Origin: Achatina immaculata
Lineage: Eukaryota; Mollusca; Gastropoda; Stylommatophora; Achatinidae
NCBI GenBank assembly: GCA_009760885.1
Contig: CM019704.1
Location: 15,672,929 to 15,736,928, forward strand
Direction of reading: 5' to 3'
Length of the DNA stretch: 64,000 nucleotides
Shown here: in pieces, positions 31,727 through 43,676 of the stretch
How positions within the stretch are numbered: the stretch's first letter is position 1
Layout of the letters: each line of letters starts with the position of its first letter
The notes under the pieces: model-generated
What the model was told of the DNA's origin: nothing
Database searches by the model: none
What the model saw: only the letters and a program-made list of their open reading frames with translations
Translations under genes and position numbers: made by a program

Positions 31727-31850
31727 GAAGCCCCTAGCTACGAAGATTCAAAGATTGGAGCCTCCAGCTACAAATATTCAAAGATTGGAGCCTCCAGCTA
31801 CAAATATTCAAAGACTGGAGCCTCCGGCTACACGTATTCAAAGAACAGAC
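31727..31850. repeat. 30-bp minisatellite, 4 copies
   Basis: Units share ggagcctccagctacaaata and ttcaaagatt. A C16 run follows at 31891-31906. Confidence 0.9.
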
Positions 31851-31906
31851 TCTGATGGACATGAACGGCTCCATGCATGTAATGTTTTCTCCCCCCCCCC
31901 CCCCCC

Positions 31907-33062
31907 AATATTTTGTACACATGCGCCTCGACTTACGACTGGGTTACGTTCCGATGAAGCTCCTCGTAGATTAAAAATATCATAAGTCGAATATGGTACG
32001 GTAAATAATTAGTAAATACTCGTTTGACTGATATCACAGGCCACGACATTATCAGATTTTGACTGGTTTATGTAAAAATGTATGTTAAATCGTCTGATCT
32101 GATTGGTTTCTGGCATGGGACGTGTTTGATAGCACGACATACCGCCACCCATCGCCGTTACAAACCCAAACCAAACTGTATGGCGATGGTGACACCCCGA
32201 GGCGGACTGTTACATTCTTCACAGACATTCTACACATCGTCTTAGAACATTCAAAGAACAAATAAAATATCACTAGCCCAGGTACAGGTTAAAAATTCAA
32301 AGTTTAATAACCACTGAGTGCGCATTGCTATCCGCATCATCGTAAAGTTGTAAATATCGTTAAGCACAGACATCATAAACCGAGGATCAACCCGCAATAC
32401 TTATAAAGGGACACAATCATTCTATATTACATATTATATGTACTAATCTGATCTTCAGAGAAGCTTCGTGAGTTTTTGTTGTTTTTTTCCCCCAGCGTAT
32501 AAGCTACTCTCTCAACATTAAAAAAATCGCTTTTTTTCTCAGTTTGCAGTTTTCTTATATAACAGTTAATGTTAACAAAACAAAACAGCCTGCACGAAAA
32601 TACCGGGCAATTTTCCTTGTTATAAATCCTTTTTGGACGTTTCAATGCGTATTCCGCTCTGGACAACATTTGTTACTGTACAAAAGATTCACGTCCCGCG
32701 TTTGAATAAGATTTGACATCCTGTCAATCAGGTGTTTAAATGGGCTTTGACTGGCCGAGCAACGTTTATAAAGGTGACCTGAGCAGTAATCAATTACCTG
32801 CCAGAATTTAAGTTGCCTATTCATATCCTGGTCATCTTGTATTATGCTTACGTGTATGAGTGTATGGGCAACCATACAGGCATATTTGTTTTTCATCTCC
32901 AACCCAACATATTCAATGCACGATTTGGTTGGTTATTACAAAAGTCATAAACACATCACACTTAAATGCATTACCCGTGGCACTCTGTTCAAATTCATCT
33001 CTAATTTCTTCACTCCTGTGTTATTTCACTCTTTCAATAAGTCATTTCTTTGAACCATTCCC

Positions 33063-33064
<2 letters not shown>
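31907..33064. other. No gene seen
   Basis: Unique-looking sequence. Small open frames here (up to about 86 codons) have no recognisable motif. Confidence 0.5.

Positions 33065-33104
<40 letters not shown>
33065..33104. repeat. (CT)n microsatellite
   Basis: About 19 CT units abut the truncated 5' end of the CR1-like LINE. Confidence 0.95.
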
Positions 33105-33109
<5 letters not shown>

Positions 33110-36100
33110 ATTGCATTGCAAAATATTATTTCCCTGAGGCTTTTAAAACTGCTAAGGTGTATCCTCCATTTAAATCTGCCTCATCCAACAATCTTACCAA
33201 CTATAGACCAATATCCATATTATCGTCATTATCAAAACCACTCGAAAAACACATACACAAAATGACTATACGACATATGCAAGAGAACAATTTACTCATA
33301 GACAGTCAGTCAGGCTTTAGACCCAGTCATTCCTGCCACATGGCTCTTACCAAAATGACAGAAAACTAGTTAGTAAATATAAATGACGACAGACTATGTG
33401 GTGACATCTTTGTCGACTTTAAAAAGGCATTTGATATGATTAACCACGACATTCTTGTAAGAAAAATAAAGACTTATAAATTGCACCCTGACCTAATAAA
33501 ATTAATTGCATCGTTTCTTTCAGACAGACAACAGGTAGTATTCTTCAACAATTCTCTATCAAATTCTGCTAAAGTTGACACTGGTGTTCCGCAAGGTTCT
33601 ATTCTAGGCCCGTTGGTCTTTGCTATCTATATCAATGATCTTCCACTTCATCTTAAACACTCTTCTTGTGACCTTTTCGCCGATGATTGCACAGTCTACA
33701 CCAGTGACTACGACTGTATTGATCTAGAATCAACTCTTGAGTTATACAATTTAATTAGATGGAGCGGTTATAAGGGCTGTTATTGCCGGAGGTGGGGTGG
33801 AGGATACGCTCTCCACTCCAATGGCGTGCGTCTCAAATAGCCTCTGACAATCAAGTCCAGCTCCTGGCCTTCTCGTGGCAGAACTGTTTAAACTGACAGG
33901 AGAAGGGGCGAAGGCGAATATCTGGCGCCTAAAAACCAGACGTTTCGGGTAGATGAGAGTCATGTTTAGTAGCTCATCTACCGCTGAGGCGAGATTCTTC
34001 AGCTGCCGTGCGTGGAGTGGGGCTCCTCCCAGCCAGTGAAGAAAGATGCGATTATGGGTTGCCGTGCGGCACTTGGAAAAGGTGAAAGAAAAGAGTAAGT
34101 GAAGTAATCAATAGTCTCGAGGTCAGGACTGCTCAAGTCACGGCACCTCTGCTCTGGAAGTCGGCCACTTTCCGTGTACACTCATACCGGGCGAATTGCC
34201 TGAACGGCTTAACCCAGGGGTTAAGACTGCTGACGAAACTCTTCAGTTGAAGCGCGTGGAGTAAAACTCCTCCCGGCCAATGAAGAAAATGATGAAAAAG
34301 CAATCAGGGTTGCCGTGCGGCGCCGATGTGAAAAGGTGATGGAAAGAATAAAGTGAAGCTTTGTCGGTATGTCCAGTAGTCTCGCGGCGAGAGCTACTCA
34401 TACCACGGCACTTCTGCTCTAGAGGCCGGCCACGTCCGTTCTACACCCATAGTGGTGAAATATGCCTAAAACGGCTTAAACCAGGGATGAAATTTGATGG
34501 CTACTCAAGTCACGTTACCTCCGCTCTAGATGTCGGTCACGTCTTAAACACGCCCATACTGGGATAATATGCCTAAACTGGCTCAACCCAGGGGTGGAAA
34601 TCACCAGTGGCGAGGATTCGTCCTCCTGGACAAAAGCTCCGTCCTGGTCACAACTAGGAAGGGTAGCGGCCACGACCACAAAATGCTGAAGTCGGAGACA
34701 TTGGACAGGGCAGTCTAGACAGGCAACCACCTCTCACCCGGCGGGGGTATATGCGTATCATAATCACGCTGAAGTTTTCCGATGAGAAAGTCCAACTCTA
34801 GGCTAGATGGGCAACCACCTCTCACCCAGCGGGGATATACTGATATCCAAAACACGTCGATATCTTCCAGTGAGAAAATCCAACTCTAGATTAAACTGGT
34901 GCAACGAAAACCACGGTGTCACGCAATCCCGCTTCTGAGACCCACCAAGAATACAAGCTCAAGCCCTGCGATACACTGAACCTCTTGTGATCCTCTCGGA
35001 AGTCTCGTGTGGTCCCTTCGGGGACCACGGGACCTATTGAGGACTACGGGAATAAATTCAGTAGGATCACGGGGCGGTCTTGGTGGAAGAAGCGAACGAA
35101 GAAGAAGAAGAAGAAAAAGGAGATTAGATGGAGCAAAAAACAATGGCATGATTATAAACACCGATAAAACAAAATCAGTGCTCATAACAACAAGACGGAA
35201 ACTACACAACGCAACAAAAACAACACTTCGGCTCAGCACGGAAACATCACAGATAGAAAACGTTAGCAATCACAAAACACTAGGTCTTATTATTGACCAA
35301 CATCTGACCTGGAACTCTCATGTGCAAGGTCTAACAAAACTCATCGCACAAAAAAGTATACCAGTTAGCCAAAAATTAAGCACTTCATCAATCAAGACAC
35401 AAGGAAGACATACTACATATCACATATACAAACGCATTTACAGTCTGGAATGGTTGCTCAGTGTCAAATAAAAAATGGCTTTGCTCACTCCAAAAACGAG
35501 AAGTAAAGCTTATTAGTGACAAAGATCAAGCAGAAACAACTAACCAGCACAAACGTATCAAAATACTGCCTCTTAAGAACAGGTTCATCTTCAACAAAGC
35601 CAAGTTAGTATATTAAATTCTTTCACGGTATGCCCCGCCTTATCTAAAGAACCTGTTTAAATTTAGCCCGAAGTGCAGCCAACGCTTGAACATATGTCTT
35701 CCAAAACCTTGACTTGATCTTTACAAGAAAAGCTTTATTTATTCTGCTGCTCATCTTTGGAATACCCTCCCATCCCGTATAAAAAATATATAAATTATAC
35801 TCCTTCCTACAACTACAAATTTTCCCAATATCTATTTGATGTCGACTACATGCCTCCATGAATCATAAAACTTAAAAGTTATCTTAAACTGCTCTTACAG
35901 ACACCGAATACAGTTAATTGTCTATTCTGAATAGTCCCGAAATTTTGTTTAGTAGATAGTCCTTTATAATGTATGTAGTTACTTCTGTACTGAGTGAATG
36001 TTTAAGAGCGAAACGTAAATGTTACATTTTATTTTATGTCTCTCAGCTTCAATGTTAATTATGTTTGTTACATGAACAGCATATTTGTAGAATGTCTGGA

Positions 36101-36202
36101 ATAGAGTGAAAGATGTATGATAAAGGGCAGAATGTCAGACGGGCCTGCGTGCCCAATTCTTAAGCCTTTTGAAATAAAGATCAATCAATCAATCAATCAA
36201 TC
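33110..36202 (+). mobile_element. CR1-like LINE, 5'-truncated, interrupted by element E
   Basis: The reverse transcriptase begins FPEAFKTAKVYPPFKSAS and continues with NYRPISILSSLSKPLEKH, SGFRPSHSC, a stop at 33369, FVDFKKAFDMINHDI, GVPQGSILGPLVFAIYIND and active-site FADD (33676-33687). At 33765 it is broken by element E, resumes at 35123 (NNGMIINTDKTK), and continues with LGLIIDQHLTWNSHV. One base is extra in the A-run after the rejoin point. The C-terminal part is decayed (segments KNRFIFNKAKLVY and SYSAAHLWNTLP-like). The 3' end has cttttgaaataaagatcaat and an (ATCA)n tail at 36178-36202. An antisense copy of the same 3' end lies at 59776-59885. Confidence 0.9.
33766..35122 (+). mobile_element. 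Element E copy 1: 1.36-kb noncoding retroposon
   Basis: It is inserted in the CR1-like LINE with a perfect 12-bp target-site duplication, attagatggagc (33754-33765 and 35123-35134). It ends in a (GAA)n tail, so it moved by target-primed reverse transcription. It has no substantial ORF. A hairpin with a 10-bp stem (ggtagatgag 33948-33957, ctcatctacc 33973-33982) lies near the 5' end. Two imperfect 235-bp repeats follow (from about 33990 and 34230, with a third partial at 34498), each with ggttgccgtgcggc and an aacccaggg end. Two roughly 80-bp units then begin ggcaaccacctctcaccc (34725-34900). I do not recognise the family. It presumably relies on a LINE in trans. Confidence 0.88.
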
Positions 36203-36754
36203 TCTCACACACACACTCACACAAACACACACACACTATCTCTATTTTGTCACGAACACATAGTAAAGGAAGCGCATACTAGAAGCAACATCACATTTAA
36301 TAAATCAGGCCTGCAAAGATAGGACCCTGCAAAAACATAATCAGAACCGGGGGAAACTCGAGAACTGCAAACATTTTGTACAAGCAGCCACTCAATCAAT
36401 CAGTCTATGCCCTGAACTTTACAGAAAATACGAACAGAATTCATGATGACACACAACAACAACAACAACAACAACAAAAATTGGAAAACACACAAAACTT
36501 GTAGTCTGAAGAGCCACTGTCTCCAATAACGCGTATTCTTTTTCCGGAATACTCGGATTACACTCGCGTTAGTCCTGGCTTCTATGTTAAAACAACTATA
36601 ATTTCGTTCGGCGCCTACCTTAGACTCGGTTGTACTCGACAGGCAGATCATTTTGGATTACTCAGCGTCGAAATGTAAATGAAGTCAAGTCTAAATTAAA
36701 GGACTGCTCGTGTTCGTAATTATAACTGTGGCCGTAGGGAAAAGCAGCGAATTC
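36203..36754. other. No gene seen; (CA)n and (CAA)n microsatellites
   Basis: Directly after the CR1 tail comes a CA-rich run (to about 36235); a (CAA)n run lies near 36454-36478. Nothing else is recognisable. Confidence 0.5.
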
Positions 36755-36960
36755 GTGATAATACAACAACGTGACCACTACATACAAATGAAATAATAAA
36801 GGTAGATAGAAGTGTATGATGTAGTTTTACAAAGCGGCAGAGGGAGTGAGTAAGTGAGAAAAAAAAACGAATAGAAAGTATGAGAGCAAGATGAGAATGT
36901 ATAAATGAAAACATACAACATCCAATATTTCGGCGTGAGCCTTTTTCGAGGATTACATAC
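36755..36960 (-). mobile_element. Repeat family G, antisense single arm
   Basis: Read in reverse it carries ggctcacgccgaaatattgg, then a tttcatttatacattctcat block, a pyrimidine tract and gtaaaactacatcataca. This layout matches 21925-22110. Confidence 0.7.
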
Positions 36961-37104
36961 AAAAACAAAACGACATATAACTTATCTTAGTGGCGACCTC
37001 CTGAGTAGGAAACAACACAAGAATCACAAGACTACAAATGAAAACCAACTTGAGTAAACAGAAGTCAGCAGCAATAACGTTATGTGTCCACTGAAGGAGT
37101 ATTT

Positions 37105-37640
37105 TAACAGATGAGAAAAAACTGGAATGGGAAGTAACAGTATAGGATCAGAGGTGACAGAAACAGCTGCAAGAGGAAGCAACAGTACCAGACGTGACAA
37201 GGACAACAGCAAGGTGAAGTAACAGAATCAGTAGTGACAGAAACAACAGCATAGGGAAGTAACAGCACCAGATGTGACAGAGACAACTGCAAGAGGAAGT
37301 AACAGCATTGAAACGCGATGACACCTAGGGGAGATAACAGTTTCAAACGTGACAGAAACAGGGACAAAGGGGAAGTAACAATATCAGAAGTCACAGAAGC
37401 AACAGCAAGGGGAAATAATTGTCTGACGTGACAGAAACAATAGCAAAGGAGAAATAACAATGTCTGACATGACAGAAAGAGTAGCAAAAGGAAATAACAG
37501 TGTCTGACGTGACAGAAACAACAGCAAGGGGGAAATAACAGTGTCTAACGTGACAGAAACAACAGCAAGGGGGAAATAACAGTGTCTAACGTGACAGAAA
37601 CAGTATCAAAAAGTAGTAACCGTATTAGAAGTATTAGAAA
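37105..37640. repeat. Degenerate minisatellite, about 36-42 bp unit
   Basis: Repeated gtgacagaaacaacagcaag and ggaaataacagtgtct elements with variable spacing. Minus-strand Leu/Ser-rich frames come from the repeat. Confidence 0.82.
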
Positions 37641-37775
37641 TAAAAGCAAGAGAAAAATAAACTGCTTTTCAGTGCTCAAGATACCCAGGTTAACAATCAG
37701 TTCAAATAATGATCTAAGACTAATTTTGCAATGATCATACGTCAATGGCACTTAACTTTTTTTTCTGTGGACTCC

Positions 37776-38485
37776 TTTCCGGCCTGGGAACAATTGTGGA
37801 CCCCTTTCTGGCATAGGAACAGCTGTGGACCTCTTTCTGGTCTGAGAACAATTGTGGACCAATTTCTGGCCTGGAAACAACTGTGGACCCCTTTCTGGCC
37901 TGGAAACAACTGTGGACCCCTTTCTGGCCTAGGAACAATTGTGGACCCCTTTCTGGCCTGGAAACAACTGTGGACCCCTTTCTGGCCTGGAAACAACTGT
38001 GGACCCCTTTCTGGCCTAGGAACAATTGTGGACCCCTTTCTGGCCTGGAAACAACTGTGGACCCCTTTCTGGCCTGGAAACAACTGTGGACCCCTTTCTG
38101 GCCTGGAAACAACTGTGGACCCCTTTCTGGCCTGGAAACAACTGTGGACCCCTTTCTGACCTGGGAACAACTGTGGACCCCTTTCTGGCCTAGGAACAAT
38201 TGTGGACCCCTTTCTGGCCTAGGAACAACTGTGGACCCCTTTCTGGCCTAGGAACAACTGTGGACCCCCTTCTGGCCTAGGAACAACTGTGGACCCCTTT
38301 CTGGCCTAGGAACAACTGTGGACCCCTTTCTGACCTGGGAATAACTGTGGACCCCTTTCTGGCCTAGGAACAACTGTGGACCCCTTTCTGACCTGGGAAT
38401 AACTGTGGACCCCTTTCTGGCCTGTGAATAATTGTGGACCCCCTTCTGGCCTAGGAACAATTGTGGACCCCTTTCTACCCTGGGG
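37776..38485. repeat. 29-bp minisatellite, about 24 copies
   Basis: Units read cctggaaacaactgtggacc plus cctttctgg, with cctgg/cctagg and aacaa/aataa variants. The unit lacks stops and 29 is not a multiple of three, so all frames on both strands stay open, giving several 120-154-codon frames that are artefacts. Confidence 0.95.
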
Positions 38486-38582
38486 TAGAACCTGTGAACC
38501 CTTCAAAAAAAAAATTAAAGCAAAGAAACAGAACCCTCACGATGATAATTTTTTTTTCAATCAAGCCAATCTAGTTCCTGTT

Positions 38583-38627
38583 CCCCCCCCCCCCTTTTTT
38601 TTTCTCTCCCCCCCCCCCCCCCCCCCA
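38583..38627. repeat. Poly-C and poly-T tracts
   Basis: Alternating C, T and C homopolymers, likely error-prone in assembly. Confidence 0.9.
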
Positions 38628-38761
38628 ATCTGCTTCCCTCAAAAATCCTGTGAAAAACCCTGAGCGTGAATGTCCCCAGATTAAGAACCAGTGCCACACC
38701 TGGACATGCAGAATATTAATAAAACTATATAAGGACAAGTTTTAAAAAAAAAAACAGATTT

Positions 38762-39085
38762 CACGACATGACATACGAAGCTTGTACTATGGCGCTTCAA
38801 AATTCAGACGCCGATGTCACTGCATTCAGAACATATATGCCGCAGCATTCACCCAAGAGACTGTTTGCTAATAGTTGCTGTCAAGATTGTTTAGGATACG
38901 TGGGGTTTTTGTTCCCATACAGTTCGGAGTTACTGCCAGACCCTAAATTTGTCCTAGCTAAAGCTGTATCCTTATTACTACATTGTCCTTCCATTCTCGC
39001 TCTTTATTTTTCTTGCAGTCTGACCAATACAGCTTTAGCAATGGAGCCAACGTCAAAGCACAATACAAGGGACCCGCGTAGAAGG
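38762..39085 (-). mobile_element. Family H 3' fragment, antisense
   Basis: The minus strand matches 20571-20780: attgctaaagctgta, a caagaaaaataaagagc-like end of the RNase H frame, gaatggaaggacaatgtagt and cttgggtgaatgctgcggca. The RNase H core itself is lost, so only the 3' region of this element remains here. Confidence 0.75.
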
Positions 39086-39589
39086 TCAGATTGTTTTGTA
39101 CCATAAGCAACTAATTAATAGAAATAAAATTATGGCCCTCAAAGATCAGTACTACGCAACAATGTACAGATGATGGTCTAAAGAAAGGTTAAAAAAATGT
39201 CCAATAAATCCAAGAGTCCGAAATTTTCCAATAAATATTTCACGAAATAGTATATTAGCTGCAGTAAATACGATAAGTGTAACTGCCATTATATATGTAA
39301 AAAAAAAAGGTTTTAAAAAATAAAAAATATATACTAACGAGAGCAAATCATATGAACTACTGCCGGCGTTCACAAAATGGTGATACAGTACAATTTCCAC
39401 CATACAAAATTTTGTCCGGAAAATCCAAAATCCTGGAAAATGAGGTCCTCCAAATCATGACATCAACTTAACAAAATGAAGGAAGACAACCGTAGAAGGC
39501 TAAAGGAAACTGTAGAGGTCTGAATGAAAAATGGGCAGAGGCATGTGGTGGTGCAGCATGACGAGAAACAATTTTTTTTTTAAGGGAAC
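39086..39589. other. No gene seen
   Basis: AT-rich unique-looking sequence. Confidence 0.5.
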
Positions 39590-39868
39590 AACGAGGCTTT
39601 GGTACGGTAAAGTAAGAGAACACAATTTGTAGGGTTAGACCTTGAAAAAATCGTAGACAAAGCACTTTAGTGAGACATGAGCGAAAGAAAAATCACAAGA
39701 GAATTACCTGGGATTCGAACACGGACTCCGGTAGGACGAGCAGTCGTCTAGCCACGAGAGAACAGCGTACTAAGGAATTGAGTCATCCCAGATCCCCTGG
39801 TTCTTTCTCTCACGTCTCACTACGAGTTTTTCGAGGTCGAATCCTACAAAATTGTGTTCTCTTACTCG
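39590..39868 (-). mobile_element. SINE type S3 in a foldback arrangement
   Basis: The minus strand holds a tRNA-like head (about 39795-39705) with an A-box region (ctcaattccttagtacgctg) and B box gttcgaatccc, then a body ending tgtgttctcttac. A second body piece lies in plus orientation at 39796-39868. The outer segments 39611-39657 and 39820-39866 are therefore an inverted repeat of about 47 bp with only a few mismatches. It could be two head-to-head SINE copies with one head lost, or a true palindromic element. Confidence 0.7.
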
Positions 39869-39918
39869 CAGTATGACGACTATTACGACAAAATTCTCTT
39901 CTTATAAACACACACACA

Positions 39919-39990
<72 letters not shown>

Positions 39991-40045
39991 TGTTAAAAAA
40001 ATAATATATATATATATATAATATTATATATATATATTATATAAG
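39919..40045. repeat. (TA)n microsatellite, interrupted
   Basis: Long TA runs with short interruptions lie directly upstream of the LINE-D target site. Confidence 0.95.
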
Positions 40046-40061
40046 CTTATATAAGCTTCAT

Positions 40062-43000
40062 CCCCAACCCAGCGCGTCACAGGTGGCGGATAGTGAAAGT
40101 CCTCCAGATATGGAGGATCCCTGTGAATAAGGAGTTGTCCAAATAACCAGGCGCGGACCAACTGGCGGTAGACTCAGAGAGCGAGGTGGGGTAGTAGGTG
40201 GCTCTACTACTCCTATAAAGTGCCTCAGGTGCTCAGTGAAGGGAATACCAGGCGGGTCAGAGGCGCCTTAAAACCTCTCGCTCCCGCTGCCTTGCGGGTA
40301 GCTCAGGGAGTCCAAAGGCTAGTGGAGAGTCCGTACACAAACCGACAGAAGGCAACGGGAAACCACTGTTGTAGTTCCCAAGAATAGTTATGCTTGAACA
40401 GAATAATCGATTCATAATGAACGACGTTAATAGATGTTCCTTTGGAACAGCCTCGTCCGGTAGGGCAGCTCACGAGCCACAGGTGAGGCCAGATCGTCAT
40501 CAAGCTACTGATGGCAAAACTAACAAGTTCAAAATAGCAACATGCAATGTTAAACTTTATTCCAGGCTGGAAAATTAGAAAATGTAAAAATGGAAAGGAT
40601 GAAGATCAACATATTAGGAATGAGTGAAGTTAGATGAACAGGTGCAGGGAAGATAAACTCAGATAAATATACAATAATATATTCAGGAAGTGAGAAACAT
40701 GAACGAGGAGTAGGAATTATATTTGATGAACAAACGGCGAGGACAATTGTAGGATATTTGAACATCTCGGACTGGGTCCTGCTAGCCCAACTGAAAGGAC
40801 AACCAATAAACATAAATATTATACAAGTGTACGCTCCAACATCTGAAAGTTCTGAAGAAGATGTACAGATATTTTATAATGATATAGAGACAGCACTAAA
40901 ACACACAAAGTCACATGAAGTTACCATAGTCATGGGAGATTTTAATGCCAAAGTTGGTAAAGGAAGAACTTCAGACATCGTTGGTGACTATGGACTGGGG
41001 GAGAGGAATGACAGAGGTTATAAATTAATTGAATTGGACAAGAATACACAGCATGGTTGTAGGAAACACCTGGTTTAAACAACATCCTCGAAGACTGGCA
41101 ACGTGGTGCAGCCCAGACAAAAATACATTTAACCAGATAGACTACATATTAATCAACAAACGATTCCGCAATGCATTACTGACAACAAAAACCATGCCAG
41201 GAGCTGACTGCAATAGTGACCATGATCCACTCTGTGGAAAAATTAGAATAAAGCAAAAGAAAGCAGGCAGAAAAGTGAGAAACATCAAACTGAATACAGA
41301 ACTTCTTAAAAATGACCAAGAACTGCGAGAACAATACAAAGTTATTATAACAAATAGATACAATGCAATAGCAAAGATAATTAGTATAGATGAACAATGG
41401 GAAATGTTAAGAGATTCTATCCACCAAACTGTTAAGGAGATAATACCACCGAAAAAAAGATGCCCCTAAAAATAAATGGATGAAAAACGACATTTTAGGA
41501 CTGATGGGCAAGAGGAGAAGGAGTAAAAATAACGAGGAAAAATTTAGCAAGATAAATAAAGAAATAAGACGCAAATGCAGAGAAGCAAAAGAAGTGTGGT
41601 TGAATGAACAGTGCAGACAGATAGAGGACTCTCATAATAAAGACAGCAAAAAACATGGACAAACGAATTATTGAACTCACAGGCAGGAAAACAAAATATA
41701 CCACAGGATGCCTGAAATCGAAAGAAGGTAAAATGTTAATGGGAAAAGAAGACATTGTGGACAGGTGGACAGAGTATATCGGTGAGCTATATGGAGGAGA
41801 AAGACCAGAATTAACACCAGATACTGAAACATGTGATGGACCGCCAATACTTGAAGATGAAATCATAGATGCCATCAAACACATGAAGAAAGGAAAAGCG
41901 ACTGGACCTGATAATATAACAATAGAAGAAATAGAGGCACTAGAGGAGACAGGAATAAAAATAATAACCAAGTTACTGAATGACATTTACAACAGTGGTT
42001 ATATTCCCAGTGACCTGATTAAATCCACGTTTATAGCACTAACAAAGAAACCAGGTGCAAAGGAATGTGACGACCACCGGACTATCAGCCTCTCATGTCA
42101 CATAACGAAGCTACTTCTGAGGATAATTATGAGAAGAACAAGGAAAAAGATAAAAATGGAAATAGCAGATGAACAGTTTGGATTTGTTGAAGGAAAGGGA
42201 ACACACAATGCCATTTATGCTTTATGAACACTAACAGAAAGAGCTTTAGAAGTACAGAAAGATTTCTACTTATGCTTCATTGATTACACCAAGGCATTTG
42301 ACAAGGTGAAACATAATAAAATTATTAAAATGCTTAGAGACATCAATATAGACGGCAAAGACCTGAGGATTGTAAAACATCTATACTGGCAGCAAGAAGC
42401 AGCAGCTCGAGTTGAAAATAGAATTGGAAAATATCAACCTATAAAACAAGGGGTGCGACAAGGATGTGTACTATCTCCAGACCTTTTTTCTATGTACAGC
42501 GAGAATATTCTAAGAACAATCATCACAGAACCAGGCATAAAAATTGGAGGATACAATATTAACAACCTTCGGTATGCTGATGACACAGTACTGATAGCTG
42601 AGAACCAACAAGACCTGCAAAATCTCTTGGATAAAGTCGCCAAAGAAAGTGAACAGAAAGGCCTTACTTTGAACATCAAAAAGACAGAGACTACGGTTAT
42701 ATCTAAGAAACAGAATCCACCAACATGCAGTATAAAATTAAACGGAACTATTCTAAAGCAGCTGTAGAAATTCAAATACCTTGGAGCAGTAATAACTTCA
42801 GATGGAAAATGCAGATCAGAAATTAGGAACAGAATAGGCCAAGCAAAGACTGCATTTCAGATAATCAGAAACATATTATCCAACACATCCTTATCAATGA
42901 ATGTTAGAAAACGAGTCCTAAAATGCTATATTGAATCTATCTTGTTATATGGAAGTGAATCATGGACAATAGGCAGGTCTGCACAAAAATCATTGGAAGC

Positions 43001-43375
43001 AGCAGAAATGTGGTTTATTAGAAGAATGTTGCGAATCCACTGGACAGCAAAAATAACTAATGAAGAATGTATGAGAAGAGCTGGAGAGACAAAAAACCTT
43101 GTCAAAAAGATAAGAGAGAAACAATGTATTTTCATAGGACATGCAATGAGAAGAGGGGGCATTGAAAATATTATAACAACAGGAAAAATAGAAGGAAGAA
43201 GATCAAGAGGAAGACCAAGAGAAATGATACTGGACAGTCTGACGGGATGGTGTGAGAGGAGATCACCAACTGAACTGATGGCCTGCATGAAGGATCGGGT
43301 ACTCTGGAGAAGCATAATAGCCAACGCCAGTCGGCACGGAACCTGATGATGATGATGATGACGATGATGATGATG
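40062..43375 (+). mobile_element. LINE-D: complete-length RTE-like retrotransposon
   Basis: A perfect 13-bp duplication, atataagcttcat (40049-40061 and 43376-43388), brackets 3,314 bp. The 5' region of about 330 bp (starting ccccaacccagcgcgtcaca) is noncoding and GC-richer than the surroundings, so it is probably the 5' UTR and promoter, and this copy may be full length. Endonuclease and reverse transcriptase coding follow, then a (GATGAT)n tail. LINE-D relatives are the most common LINE here: 4903, 6735, 16901, 17570 and 45490 are fragments of it or close kin. Confidence 0.93.
40390..43346 (+). pseudogene. LINE-D endonuclease-reverse transcriptase, multiply broken
   Basis: The ORF starts at ATG 40390 (MLEQNNRFIMNDVNRCSFGT). 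A KIATCNVKLY segment stands for the usual TWNVR and ends in a stop at 40578. After a frameshift come ILGMSEVR, WVLLAQLKGQPININIIQVYAPTS, GDFNAKVG, NQIDYILINKRFR and a CNSDHDPL segment. The reverse transcriptase has MKKGKATGPDNITIEE, FGFVEGKGTHNAIYAL then a stop (42227), [29 protein letters not shown] and active-site YADD near 42573-42584. A stop at 42767 precedes the C-terminal frame (42897-43346), which has GHAMRRGG and basic GRRSRGRPRE segments. At least two frameshifts and three stops leave it inactive. Confidence 0.9.
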
Positions 43376-43388
43376 ATATAAGCTTCAT

Positions 43389-43676
43389 TTTTTATATGTT
43401 GTGACAAAAATTTTTCCCAGGTTTCTCAAACTAAACCAAAAATTGTCACCAAGATATCAGGTCCATGACTTAGCGTGAATTTTGCTATTCTCGTGTACAG
43501 TCAGAACGCGGTAGCTGCCCTTGCTAATCACGCATTTTTTTAAACCGTAACTCACGTTGCGTTTATGGAAAAGTCGTAATTTTTGTGGTGACCACAACTC
43601 ACTTCCCACGTAAATGAAACCATATAAAAGGTTGAGGCTACACAAACAAACTCAGTTAATCTTCAAGCAGACAATT
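43389..43676. other. Tc1 5' flank, terminus not identified
   Basis: This stretch should contain the 5' inverted repeat of the following Tc1-like element. A weak resemblance exists between cccaggtttctcaaacta here and the reverse complement of the segment after 44687, but I cannot define TIRs. Confidence 0.35.

Noticed and set aside
37731..38251. Frames of 120-154 codons over the 29-bp array
   Set aside because: Same cause: stop-free 29-bp units keep every frame open.
43400..43445. Tc1 5' terminal inverted repeat
   Set aside because: The resemblance to the 3' flank of the Tc1 pseudogene is short and imperfect, so element boundaries are left open.
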